From NCBI GenBank assembly GCA_961205875.1, contig OY540812.1, positions 16,740,001 to 16,804,000 on the forward strand: a DNA stretch of 64,000 nt, in the 5' to 3' direction. The stretch is from Sialis fuliginosa. Lineage: Eukaryota > Arthropoda > Insecta > Megaloptera > Sialidae. The notes below the pieces were generated by a model. It did no database searches and was not told the origin of the DNA. It was given only the letters and a program-made list of their open reading frames with translations. Below are positions 10,201 to 19,331 of this stretch, piece after piece (the stretch's first letter is position 1; the number at the start of each line of letters is the position of its first letter). The translations under genes and the position numbers were made by a program.

Positions 10201-12198
10201 GTCATATCCAAGACTGGTGGCAGTACCTAAGTATATTACAAATAATTTTAAAATAAATATTTTAGAAGCATAAAATTCATAAGATAATTGACAGATATGT
10301 ACCAATATTAGATGGTTAGTCACAAAAATTAAATTCATAGAACTAATATAAATACAGTAGAAATTCGACTATCCGAATCGTACAAAGATTTAAAAAAATG
10401 TGAAAATATTGATTAATACCAATTAATAATTATTAAACCAACAACAACATGTTAATGTATTTTATTTAAAAGATTCTATTTAACTTTATTCTATACAATC
10501 CATAATTCGGCTGATTGAAGTACATTCAATCGAGTTTTTACTGTATAAAAAATACCACCACCCATACATACTTTGCACTCATCACATTCTGATTGATTGA
10601 TGTTAATATCGGACCAAACAGTTACAGTGCTCCATAAAAAGGACATAGTGACCAAACGTAGACGAAACTTTGCATCCACCATCTTAAATTAATCTTTAAA
10701 AATTACATTTTAAAATATTACTTTAAACATTTATATAATCCATAAACTTTAGACTAACTGGATTTATGAGTAGAAAAATTATTCTTACACCCAGAAGCCC
10801 AGATTAATATGAGAATATTTAGAATAATTTAATATGTATGTATGTACAATATTAAGCTGGTGTAAACATAGCATTAACATAAACATAGATGGTTAGTAAC
10901 AGTAATAATATCAAAATTAATTAGTAAATATCTACAAAGACAATACATTAACACACGCTGTTATTGTACAGAAATTAATCTATATTAATTATAAATAGTT
11001 CAGAAATATTTAATGGGATAAGAGTAACAGTAACCTACATATAGTTTTATAACATACGAACAATGAAGGTTTGAAAATCTTTCATAGAACTCTTTGTTAA
11101 TTAGATAGGTCTTCGCATTATCTCATATAATTAGTTTTAAATTACCACTGGTTATTATGTGGAACAGAATAAATACATATATCGAATTGAACTATTTTTA
11201 TTCATTATATTGCGTGTTTTATTTTTTGACTGGAATATGTTGTTATTTGTTTTGATATAAAAAGGTAATTATGAATTTAAAAATTTTATAATTAAAATAT
11301 TTTTTTTTATGCAAATAAAGTATAATAAAAAATGTATATGTGGAATATGTAAAAATTGACAAAATTGTTAAAGAAACAACTAAAAAAATTATTTTAGCAA
11401 ATTATTTTTTTCATGTTATGTTTTTGTTAGATAACGTATCTGAAAAAAAATAAATTATTTAAGATGATTAATTATTTAATATAATAATAAGTACATGAGT
11501 GTTCGAAAAGTTCCCGGAAAAAAGTAAATCGAAAATACAAAAAATATTGGGTTTATTTTTCAATATGCTTTCTCAATTTTTTAGTCCTTTAAGAATCTCC
11601 GAGTAACAATGTTTTTACGCAATTTATTGTCTTCTAATTAATTTTTTTTAAATCGTATGGAATTAAAAAGGGTGTATATGACAGAGATTCCCAGAAGTAT
11701 TCCCGTATAGTAGATTAGCTCTTGAATCATTGTTAGATTGAAATATTAGTTGATTTTCGCCTAATTGTTTCATCTGATCGAATTGGTATTTCTAAAGATA
11801 GAGCTATTGTTTGGACAGCTTCGCCCTATTAGAGAATTGGAAGATCCATTCATATATATTGTTTTTTTTTTGGCGCATTATCCCTATAAATCTGCATTAA
11901 ATCATCAATTAATAATTAAATGAAATAAACATAATTTATTAAAACTTTAAAAACCTTTATATACATAATTTTGATTTTTTAATAAATTCCGGGAATTTTT
12001 TTAATATAAAATATTAAGTCGAAAATTTATAGATGTTAGTAGTAGTTCACCAAGTTCCAGAAAATAATATAACTAAATAAATATAACATACTTCACATCG
12101 ATTACAAGTTCTTCCAATAACGTGAGGTTTACACCTGCATTGGCCGGTGATGATGTCGCACGTGGTCAACTCAGATCCTGTTGTATTGCATCCGCAAC
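103..12198 (-). CDS. Laminin subunit alpha, 3' two thirds of the gene (19 exons, both ends open)
   Basis: Extracellular basement-membrane chain that pairs with laminin beta and gamma through its coiled coil and binds cell receptors through its C-terminal LamG modules. Exons on the minus strand: 12198-12092, 8877-8694, 8607-8468, 7509-7282, 6925-6704, 6626-6103, 5929-5674, 5609-5219, 5151-4215, 4132-3888, 3813-3508, 3445-3279, 3220-2922, 2858-2559, 2055-1902, 1836-1586, 1521-1344, 1267-804, 409-103. Every junction has AG and GT and the phases match throughout, giving one open frame of about 1887 codons. Domain order LE, L4, LE, coiled coil, LamG1-4 is diagnostic for an alpha chain; beta and gamma chains lack LamG. 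Insects carry two alpha genes (LanA and wing blister); I cannot decide which this is. The last donor in the window, at 102, is followed by nothing coding here, so the end of LamG4, LamG5 and the stop codon lie to the left. Confidence 0.95.
410..803. other. Laminin intron, nothing else seen
   Basis: AT-rich sequence between two LamG exons. No repeat, RNA or second gene was recognised. Confidence 0.7.
1344..2055 (-). CDS. Laminin alpha exons encoding LamG2
   Basis: Three exons (1902-2055, 1586-1836, 1344-1521) encode one LamG module. It begins at [16 protein letters not shown], continues through the strand NSLILAVVS and the receptor-facing [10 protein letters not shown] segment, and closes with [10 protein letters not shown] and the terminal [10 protein letters not shown] plus a final Cys in YSCSEK. 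The YFVGGLP...GCL...I pattern is the standard end of a LamG fold. Phases are 2-1, 0-0, 2-1 and 0-0, all consistent. The introns are short, as in the rest of the 3' part of the gene. Confidence 0.93.
2559..3220 (-). CDS. Laminin alpha exons encoding LamG1
   Basis: Exons 2922-3220 and 2559-2858 encode the first LamG module, directly after the coiled coil. The first exon begins [18 protein letters not shown] and carries the LamG core [17 protein letters not shown] and [18 protein letters not shown]. The second exon ends with the Cys of GACKSISYW before a GTAAAT donor. The acceptor of the second exon (GGTTTTAG at about 2859) has a short pyrimidine tract, but the phase-2 junction restores an uninterrupted frame. 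The 503-bp intron 2056-2558 contains only AT-rich sequence. Confidence 0.92.
3279..5151 (-). CDS. Laminin alpha exons encoding coiled-coil domain II/I
   Basis: Four exons (4215-5151, 3888-4132, 3508-3813, 3279-3445) encode roughly 550 residues of heptad-rich helix, the segment that zips up with the beta and gamma chains. The large exon starts with the laminin transition motif [15 protein letters not shown], with its Cys pair before the helix, followed by Lys/Glu/Leu-rich sequence without prolines. Later exons continue with alternating hydrophobic and charged residues, for example [18 protein letters not shown]. The block ends at [13 protein letters not shown] immediately before LamG1, as expected. 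Short open frames on the opposite strand in this block are shadows of the helix code. Confidence 0.94.
5219..5929 (-). CDS. Laminin alpha exons encoding the LE repeats between L4 and the coiled coil (domain IIIa)
   Basis: Exons 5674-5929 and 5219-5609. The first completes the L4 module ([14 protein letters not shown]) and enters the split LE repeat that closes an L4 insertion (GVELCECP...SCQ...GYYR), then [17 protein letters not shown]. The second has three LE blocks: [40 protein letters not shown] and [13 protein letters not shown], ending in RHVLENNVC, the usual final LE element before the coiled coil. Junction phases are 2-1, 0-0 and 1-1. The first LE ([21 protein letters not shown]) lacks the usual Cys between SCQ and GYYR, so one disulfide may differ. 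Confidence 0.93.
5965..6020. repeat. 28-bp tandem duplication in a laminin intron
   Basis: The block TAGACGCAGGCTTTAGGAAT with its flanks occurs twice head to tail inside the short intron 5930-6102. It is a recent local duplication with no visible function. Confidence 0.85.
6103..6925 (-). CDS. Laminin alpha exons encoding the L4 (domain IV) module
   Basis: Exon 6704-6925 ends an LE repeat ([19 protein letters not shown]), has the conserved [17 protein letters not shown] signature that precedes L4, and starts the globular module. Exon 6103-6626 (524 nt) carries most of L4, including [18 protein letters not shown], the hallmark W-x-P-x-x-F/Y-L-G-D-x-x-x-SYGG motif of laminin IV domains. It ends in the strand [15 protein letters not shown] before a phase-2 GTAGGT donor. 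Only one L4 module is visible in this window. Confidence 0.94.
6926..7281. other. Laminin intron, nothing else seen
   Basis: AT-rich intron between exons 7282-7509 and 6704-6925. A plus-strand open frame overlapping its right end is the shadow of the LE exon. Confidence 0.6.
7282..8877 (-). CDS. Laminin alpha exons encoding LE repeats upstream of L4 (domain IIIb)
   Basis: Exons 8694-8877, 8468-8607 and 7282-7509 encode about 184 residues of back-to-back LE repeats. Landmarks are [68 protein letters not shown] and [10 protein letters not shown]. All start or end within LE repeats at conserved positions. Exon 8694-8877 starts in phase 0 exactly between the fifth/sixth Cys of one LE repeat and its PGYWG tail. 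That position lets two different upstream exons be joined to it (12092-12198 and 10572-10682). Confidence 0.93.
7703..8076. mobile_element. Foldback element carrying a tRNA-derived (SINE-like) core
   Basis: Inverted arms at about 7704-7786 and 7994-8073 share CTTGTCGCACCAATTT and GGGTTGTAGTAGTGGCAT. The ends read ACAAGG and CCTTGT. Between the arms lies a tRNA-like sequence (see next entry). The whole sits in the 958-bp laminin intron 7510-8467 and is therefore cotranscribed with the gene. Confidence 0.7.
7905..7980 (+). repeat. tRNA-derived sequence (SINE head or tRNA pseudogene)
   Basis: GGTCATTAGCGCTACGGGCT resembles a pol III A box region and GGGTTCGATCC is a near-perfect B box (T-arm). 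An anticodon-arm-like stem ACGG/CCGT encloses a loop with GATAA, reminiscent of tRNA-Ile. I could not pair an acceptor stem, so it is unlikely to be a working tRNA. Position between inverted arms suggests a SINE captured by a foldback, or a composite element. Confidence 0.6.
9063..9300. mobile_element. MITE with AGGGGTTATTTTA inverted ends, copy 1
   Basis: Left end AGGGGTTATTTTAG and right end CTTAAAATAACCCCT are inverted repeats enclosing about 240 bp. A related copy sits at 36952-37088. It lies in the laminin intron between exon 8694-8877 and the candidate first exon. Confidence 0.7.
9738..10228 (+). mobile_element. TA-flanked MITE family A, copy 1
   Basis: Begins AGGTACTGGCACCAG after TA and ends near CTGGTGGCAGTACCT. 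Internal landmarks shared with the copies at 18761, 37444 and 54254 include CATGAACTCATGTTACTAAT and the CCACCATTTTGACA segment. No transposase frame. TIR plus TA duplication suggests mobilisation by a Tc1/mariner-type transposase. Confidence 0.85.
10572..10682 (-). CDS. Candidate alternative first exon: signal peptide plus half LE repeat of a short laminin alpha isoform
   Basis: ATG at 10682 opens a 37-codon frame. Residues 1-9 are basic (KFRLR), about 10-24 are hydrophobic ([15 protein letters not shown]), and the rest is NQSECDECK. The frame meets a donor AAA|GTATGT at 10571 in phase 0. Splicing to the phase-0 acceptor at 8877 gives ECDECK joined to PGYWGLYS, which recreates the conserved LE spacing C-D-x-C-x-PGYWG; the long-form exon 12092-12198 ends CNRCE at the same point. 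The exon lies in the intron between those two exons. Vertebrate alpha-3A and alpha-4 chains are similarly truncated, without an LN domain. Unspliced, the frame would run 26 more codons to a stop at 10491, so a tiny intronic gene is the alternative reading. Confidence 0.62.
10729..10737 (-). promoter_or_regulatory. Possible TATA box for the internal laminin promoter
   Basis: The minus strand reads GGATTATATAAATG here, about 50 bp upstream of the ATG at 10682. The position would allow a start site near 10700 with a 5'UTR of about 20 nt. TATA-like strings are common in such AT-rich DNA, so this is weak on its own and matters only with the signal-peptide exon just downstream. Confidence 0.25.
10738..12091. 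other. AT-rich intron or 5' flank of the short isoform, no gene seen
   Basis: No LE-type cysteine pattern and no open frame worth naming. If the 10572-10682 exon is a real first exon, this stretch contains its promoter. Confidence 0.5.
12092..12198 (-). CDS. Most 5' laminin LE exon in the window
   Basis: A 107-nt exon encoding 35 residues, [13 protein letters not shown]...CNRCE, the first six cysteines of an LE repeat. Acceptor TTGTTTCAG at 12199-12207; donor GTATGT at 12091. It enters in phase 1, one base being supplied by the exon upstream, and leaves in phase 0 to join 8877. The exon that precedes it is not certain: either one outside the window to the right or 31240-32209, which ends in the matching phase. 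Confidence 0.88.
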
Positions 12199-13311
12199 CT
12201 GAAACAAATAACGAAAATGTAATCACAATTTTAATCAAATTTTCAGCCTTTAATAATAATATTATTATTATAATATCTCCCAGTTAACATTTCGACACAT
12301 AAATTTCGAAACGTAGTCTTCACTCAAAGTCCAGCAATACGTTTCAAATTATCCTTACATATTCAGGGGTCGAAACAAATTCAGTGTTCAAAAATACTGA
12401 CTTTACTGACTATCTGAACCGAGTTAAAAAATGTAGGTGTTGTATTATGAAATATTTGCATTGTATTGTAAAGATGGTGGAGAATCGAATGTATCACAAC
12501 GCTTAACGTTTCTCAGCCGTATATCTCGAGAACTATTGGTCCTACGGAAAATTGTGTACAGGACCTTTTGTATGTAAAATTAGCTAAAGAACAAATTTTA
12601 TAATAACTAAAATTGCCGTAAAACCAATAGTTTACGAGATATTTGGAAAAAAACGATTTTCGCGACCTTTGACCTTGAATAACTTTTTTTGCGTACACGA
12701 TTTCGCATTGGACTTTTCACATGTTATTTCTTATGCCTAAATAAAGATAATCCCGGTGAGAAAAATTCACTTGGATTTTTTTCGTACAGCGGCCGTTTTT
12801 TCGACTCATTTTCCTGGGTTATAAGTTTATTTTGACGTTTTTGTACTACATATTATTATATATTATAAATTTATATAATATTATTTGTATACATAAATTC
12901 TTAAATTTAGTACTATAAAATTCTTTTTAGATACTATTATTTACAAATAGGTACTACGTATGTAATTTTTCTCACCAAACTTGGCATAGTGAGATTATGA
13001 TGTTTATATGTTCACGTATACAATAGTATATATGTTACAATTATGTCATAAAATACCTTCTAAAAGTTGGTAATAAAAAATACAAATAAGTAAACAATAT
13101 AGAACATTATGTATTTTTCACGGTAATTGTGTCGTTTTGAAGTCAAATAGTGAGTTTTTTCACGATAAATAGGGTTCCGATGTGAAAACTTTGAGTGCCA
13201 AACAAAAAAAACTGACCATTTTTCCAAAAAACTGACTTTAACTGACCGGGTTACAAAAAAACGACTTTTACTGAATTTACTGACCGGTTTTGACCCCTGT
13301 ATATTATTAAA
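12199..13311. other. Repeat-like intron sequence, no gene
   Basis: The segment about 12480-12820 (ATATCTCGAGAACTATTGGT, GACCTTTGACCTTGAATAAC) and the ACTGACCGG-containing stretch near 13200-13300 look like old transposon sequence rather than host unique DNA. They cannot be classified by eye. Confidence 0.4.
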
Positions 13312-13650
13312 TCCAACGTCTCTGTCTGTTTGTCCGTTAGTGCGCTTATCACTTGAGAACCACTTATCCGATTTACGTGTTTTTTTTTTAAATTTATATT
13401 TTAGTATATATTTTGTTATGTTAGGTAACATAAGGAATAAGCAGTGACGATAATAGTAAATCAAGTCGAAAAAAAGTTTGTTTGCTCTTTTGCAAAACGC
13501 TGCATAAACCATTAAATATTTAACAATGTAATCTAGTAAATAATTATGTAGAATAAAAAGATTTAAAATAATTCAACTATATTTTTTTTAAATCCTAAAC
13601 AATAATTCCGTACACCACGCGAGCGAAGCCGCGGGCACATATAAGTCTAG
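13312..13650 (+). mobile_element. Non-autonomous Helitron, truncated copy
   Basis: Starts at TCCAACGTCTCTGTCTG and shares TGCGCTTATCACTTGAGAAC, GTTAGGTAACATAAG and the 3' hairpin GCGAGCGAAGCCGCGGGC with the longer copy at 39556-40405. It ends close to a CTAG. The CTRR end after a GC hairpin is the Helitron signature. Confidence 0.75.
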
Positions 13651-14687
13651 ACGTTTTTGAAATTTCAATTTTAATTGGGTATGCAAAGACCACATCTGCT
13701 AAAGGTATTATTTTTATATAATTAAGAAAACATATTTTTGTAAGAATATGACTATCTTCTGTATACATTTATAAAAGAAACATGCTTTGAACCCATTTGT
13801 ATTTAATTGGTGTGAACGTTATTGTACATATAATTTTATAACTACAAAGTATTAAATTTGATAACTGTGAAATTGAACAAATTTAAGTTAATTCATTGAA
13901 GGTTATATAAGGATATTTTTTTATGCTACAACATAATAACAGCGTCGATTTTATGAAAAATACTAAGACGTGTCTTGTAACTAGAAAATAGTGGCGTTAA
14001 AATATTTAAATATTTAACCAATGTTTAACATATTTTAAAAATCTAAATTCTAGAATTCTTTAAAATTCGTGGCATTATTTTGACGCATCTGAAGAATCCC
14101 ATTTGAGGATCATTCTTATATAGGTATTGTTTGTATAATTTTTTTAAGATAAACTTACTCAATGAAAACGTATAGTTTTATCTTTTTTACCAGTGGCGCG
14201 TTATGAGAGTCAGGGGCCTCAGGCAGAATAATTATTCGGTGCTCCCCATCTGATTTTTTTTTGCTTTTAGAGCAATTACGAGAATAAAAAAAATGTATTT
14301 TACGTCAAAGTCTTATAGGCAGTTGTCTAAATTGTCTACCGTGTAAGGCGTCACTGTTTCTGACGATTTATTACCTAAATTCATAACCTAAATCCGACCC
14401 TGATATTATAATATTATTTAATTCCAGCAATCATAAATAAATTAATTATTATGCGTAATTTTTAATATCTGGAACTAATTACTGATATTCGGAAAGTTAC
14501 CATACTATTTTGTACGCAAGTTAACTTAAACTATCGTTTTAAAAAACTGCAAGTGCTTTATAATATGACACAGTTTTTAATTGGTCCATTAGCAGCAAAA
14601 TGTTCCGCCGATAGGCTCGATCACATTCTTGAAGGTTTTATGCACAGCTAACGCAATCCAGAAGCGACTGGGATCTTGTCTTAAGTA

Positions 14688-14720
<33 letters not shown>

Positions 14721-16946
14721 CACTCACTCAACAAACCTATCACTACCATGCTCATGTAATTAAAGTTTGATCACTTATTGCAGTGACAATCAAAATGTCA
14801 ACACTCCTGTAATACTTTGTTATAAATTTTATATTTATATGAGTACTAAAAATAGTTTTATGGTTGAATACTTGAATGTATACACATATTTATAGTTGAT
14901 GTCAAAGGTACTTGGGCTTTAGAAGTCGTCTGCCACCCTAAAAGTCAGAATCGCTTACAACATATTCGAATATATTAAGACAAACATCATCGTTTTTTTT
15001 TTTCTAGGGCTGAGCTTATATAGTTATATCATTTTAAATAAAAACACAAATATACGTCCATTTCATTAATTAATTTTATATCAAGTTTAACATATTTAAA
15101 TACTAAAATATCAAATATTTATTGCCACAAAATGTAATATATAATATTTTATATATGAGTACTATAAATGAAGAGTACTTCTTTGTCTAACAAATGAGTT
15201 TCAAAATAGCTGTCTTTGTTTGTTACATGGAGAAATGATTTAAATATTATAATAATCAAATGGGAGGAGTCTACTAAGTTTGTGATAAGCGAATTTGAAT
15301 GAAAACTGGTCGACCACTTCTGCATGCGACTCTACATAAGTTTATTTGGTATTGAATTAAATCGATACGTGTTTTGTTTGTTATTAAAACAGCAAGAATA
15401 AGAACAATTAAACTAAGATGTGAAATATCCAAAATAATAACTGTTTTATCAGAACTCCTTTCTCAAGCATTAAAATCACTGATTGTAAATATTTTATAGG
15501 TATATATAGACATGTGAATTATAGTTTTGTTGGTTTTTAATTATTTAATAAATACAATAAAATACTTAACTAATATATTTTTAATGACCTATTTTTAATT
15601 TGCCAGTAAATAAATAAAAACGAAAATTACATATTTTTTATAACAAATTATCATTGACATTCTTTGCCGTTCTTTGACACAAGATAACTTAATACAAATA
15701 CATTTTAAAAGTAATATATTAATTTTTAATTAATAATTGTTTCTTTAAAAATATCAATTGTTTGACTGAAGTAAATTGTAAATTATTCTTATAGATTTTT
15801 AGTCCAGTCAAGCTTTTATTTTGCCACATATCGAAAAAAAATCTGATATGACTGATTTTCGGTATTTCTTTAGATACTTATGTATCGAGTTTAACATACA
15901 TCACCAATTGAACGCACACAAAAATTATATTTTGTAAATTTTATTAAAGCATTAAAATATTTCAAATTAAAATGTAATGTTAAATTTCAATGCCTATAAA
16001 ATCAGTCAAATATATGTTTTCATAGAAATTTCAGTTGAATTACAATACTATTATCAGAAATATGGCAATCATACGGCAAAATTAAATAAAATTTTGAGAA
16101 CTTGTGGTTCATTATATACGTGTGTATATAATTAATATTTGATTGCTCTGTAAGGCCAGTTCGAATTTAATGTCGGGCTATAAAATATATATTAAATTAT
16201 CTAAATTATCTCATCAAAATTGAGGTGCCAAAATAGAATATCATAAAAAATATTGATTGTGGAAAGGTCGATGAAATTTATGTTTATTTATTTTAAAAAG
16301 GTGTATTTTAATCTTAGCATATATAGCCGATAAAAATTTGTTTATATTAGATGTTTTTTAATACCCATGATGATGCTTCTAGTGAAAAGTAACTACAGAT
16401 TGAAAACCTCTTTTATTATCTAAATTCTAAACTCTAGTATTTCTGTTACTCATTATAATTCATTAAGAATCTAAAGTAAAAAACTATATTTTTGAAATCA
16501 AAGAACCTATACAAAATCAGTGAAGAAAATAGAATAATCACTAAAATGTCATCGATTTTTTCTACTGTTTAGTTAATTATTTATGTAGTATCAGTTTCAT
16601 TAACGATATACAGTTCAATAATTATTCATAACACTTGGCAAGTGTTGAATTTGGACGACTTGTTTCCTGTGTTGCTTCAAAATATGAATTTATTAGATTT
16701 TACGCTGTATAAGTACTCGTACTACAACAAACTGCATTTCATATTGTTTGTTTCTACTGCACAACGTACATATGTATTTTATAAAATCAACCGAGCGAAA
16801 CGTTCTTTATTAAAAACTTTAATTCCAAATAAATGCCGGGAAAACATTACAGCTTTTGTGTTCTTCCATTTACCAATTATGAAAATACACACTTACATTG
16901 GCGTTGCAATAAAATGTTCGATAGGGTTATTTTATTGGATCATTTA
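13651..16946. other. AT-rich, gene-free stretch with a CA microsatellite
   Basis: Contains (CA)n at 14686-14722, a transposon-end-like fragment CAGTGGCGCGTTATGAGAGT near 14193, and a segment at about 15288-15345 repeated near 26128 (CGACCACTTCTGCATGCGAC). A 113-codon plus-strand open frame at 16642 overlaps the next MITE and has no recognisable domain. Confidence 0.5.
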
Positions 16947-17251
16947 TGTCCGGTATTATAAACGAGATATCAAAATTTGCTAGCTTGCAAGCACTTCCAA
17001 ATGAGATTTCAAACGTATCTGACAGTTATCTTTAGGTTTCATGAAATGTTTGATAATTTTCGTGCACGCGTGGTATGTAAACACCAACGGTATTAAAACA
17101 GTGGTGATATTATGAAAATTATTTTGTACGGTCGCCAACTGTGTTACAATTAGTTGAAGTATCACTGCTTTAAATTCCATAGCTAATCCATACTAGTACA
17201 GAATTAATACCCCATTTGAGAGTGCTTATAACTCCTTTATAATACCGGACA
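16947..17251. mobile_element. MITE family B with 3-bp duplication, copy 1
   Basis: Ends TGTCCGGTATTATAA and TTATAATACCGGACA, flanked on both sides by TTA. Internal sequence GAAAATTATTTTGTACGGTC is shared with the copy at 42191-42522. The 3-bp target site points to PIF/Harbinger-type mobilisation. Confidence 0.85.
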
Positions 17252-17579
17252 TTAGGAATTTATGACCATAACTGCGCGCGCGGCCAACATCTCTATAGCG
17301 AAAACATTAAACCTAATCATTTCGAAATTGTATATCTAAACTATTTATGAATTAATAAATAACGTTACATTAAGAAGGTTTTTATGGTAATTTATAATTG
17401 TAGTTAAATTGATGAAATGAAAAATTCTATGGTCTTAGGATGTCTTAGGTCATAAAATGATAACTGCAAAAATGTGATTTCTCAGGAGAGCGATTTAATG
17501 ATAAGAAATGTTATGTCTGTTTTGTAAAGACATCATTAAATTATGATTTATTTTAATGTATTTCTCGAATGAATACATA

Positions 17580-18005
17580 CAGGGTGCTCGCGATATATAT
17601 TGACAACATTTTACTAAAACTGGCCTGTTCTAAGAACATACGATCTGTATCTGATATCTTCAACAATAATCTTGCGAACCATTGCATCCGACATCTGCAG
17701 TTCTCTTGCTATGGAGTACATTGAATTTTCTGGATTTTCATTGTGATCCTTATGCGTCTTCCTTGTTGGTGAGGTGACAGGATAAGTATCTTACACCTTC
17801 TTCACGTTGTAAACTGTACATGTAAATGTACATGTTCGCCCTTCATCGTATTCCTCCGACATGATGGTTACTTTCAGAATTTAATACTTTATATCTGAAG
17901 CAACGATGTTTAATCATAGCCTTAGAAACATAATTCCATAAAATGAATAAGAAGGACATGGATAAGGGGATGCAAAGTTATTGCCAATTTATCGTGCGCA
18001 CCCTG
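17580..18005 (-). mobile_element. Internally deleted mariner-like element with transposase N-terminal remnant
   Basis: TIRs CAGGGTGCTCGCGATA and TATCGTGCGCACCCTG are flanked by TA. On the minus strand, a start MSEEYDEG is followed after a stop by the helix-turn-helix-like text SIARELQMSDAMVRKIIVED and IRYRSYVLRTGQ, typical of the DNA-binding region of mariner-family transposases. The catalytic part is missing. Confidence 0.8.
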
Positions 18006-18760
18006 TACATTATGATACAGTGTAAGAACATACATAACTAAATCAGAATAAGTGTTTATGTATCAAAAAATAGTCAAAATGTAAGTATATCATATGACCT
18101 ATAGTTGTAAGAAACAAAAAAACATTACATATATTATACAATACACTCAGACCTCGTTTAACGCTGAGGACGCATTCTTTGAATGTGAAGCACTGTGTTA
18201 CAAACGTCACGAACCAATGTTTTATTTTTGTTAGTTATACGTGCGCCAATTAAGTATCTTATTACGTAAATGGATATACAAAAACTGTTTTGTAACGAAT
18301 CAGCGTTATGAGGAATCTGAATTATGAATATTTTAAATATTATGTATGCTGCCCCCCACAAAAAAATGTTGCCACCACTGGTCATATGAACAATGCACAA
18401 TTGCGTAAAAGCGTTAAGAAATACCAACATATGAGCAATAAAAATACAAGAATGTAGTTATTAAACTGAATAGATAAGATTCTTGTCGCATGCTACGGAA
18501 AATTAAAAACATACCACAGTTGTGAAGAGAATTTGTCTGCAATGAAAAAATCTAAATGTTTGCAATTCTTTTAGACAATTATTATACTTTACAAAATAAA
18601 ACTATCTTGAAAAAATTACAAATTTTTTTATTTTATTTTTATCTATTATAAGTAATTTTTTTTTTTTTGTCGAACTATATTATCCTTTTTGCCACTACAG
18701 TAAGGACAATTACTGATTTTATTGAAAAAAGGATAAAAGTTCCCCGCTTAAAATTAAATA

Positions 18761-19331
18761 AGGTACTGGCACCAGTCTTGGATATGACCCCAGTAATGGC
18801 TATTTTTAAATTAAATATACTGAAGTATAAATATTTGTTGATATTTGAGTACTACCATTTCTGAATATTAATCTATATATACATTTAACTGTCTTACAGC
18901 GTGATTTGATGACAATCGGCCAATAGTTGTCAAAAAAGTGAAAATTTAAACTATAATTATAAGTATAATTTATTTATTAATTATTATATTATCATAGCAA
19001 CTGATTTACATTGTTTCAAATTTGACGATTCTTTCTTTTATATCTTTTGTGTCGTAGTACTTATCATTTTGTAATCATTAGCAAGTATCCATCACTGTGT
19101 GCTCATTACTGGTTTTACTTTATCCATTACTTGAGAAAAAAACATAAACAAAATAAAGGGATATAATTTCAAAAACTAACTATATTTGCGGACTTTCGTA
19201 ATTAAACTGATTAAATAAAGTTACTTGTTTTATTAGTAACATGAGTTCATGAGAATTACAAAAAAGAAACCCGTCAAACACAAAAACAGTAAACTATGCT
19301 CTTATAGCGGCCATAACTGGTGCCAGTACCT
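18761..19331 (-). mobile_element. TA-flanked MITE family A, copy 2 (inverted)
   Basis: Same family as 9738-10228 in the opposite orientation: it starts AGGTACTGGCACCAGTCTTG and ends GGTGCCAGTACCT, with TA on both sides. Confidence 0.87.

Noticed and set aside
13060..13512. 150-codon minus-strand open frame
   Set aside because: It spans AT-rich sequence and runs into a Helitron copy; it contains simple text such as RTNGQTDRD derived from the repeat. No domain.
16642..16983. 113-codon plus-strand open frame
   Set aside because: No recognisable domain, Phe/Tyr/Lys-rich as expected from AT-rich DNA, and it ends inside MITE family B.
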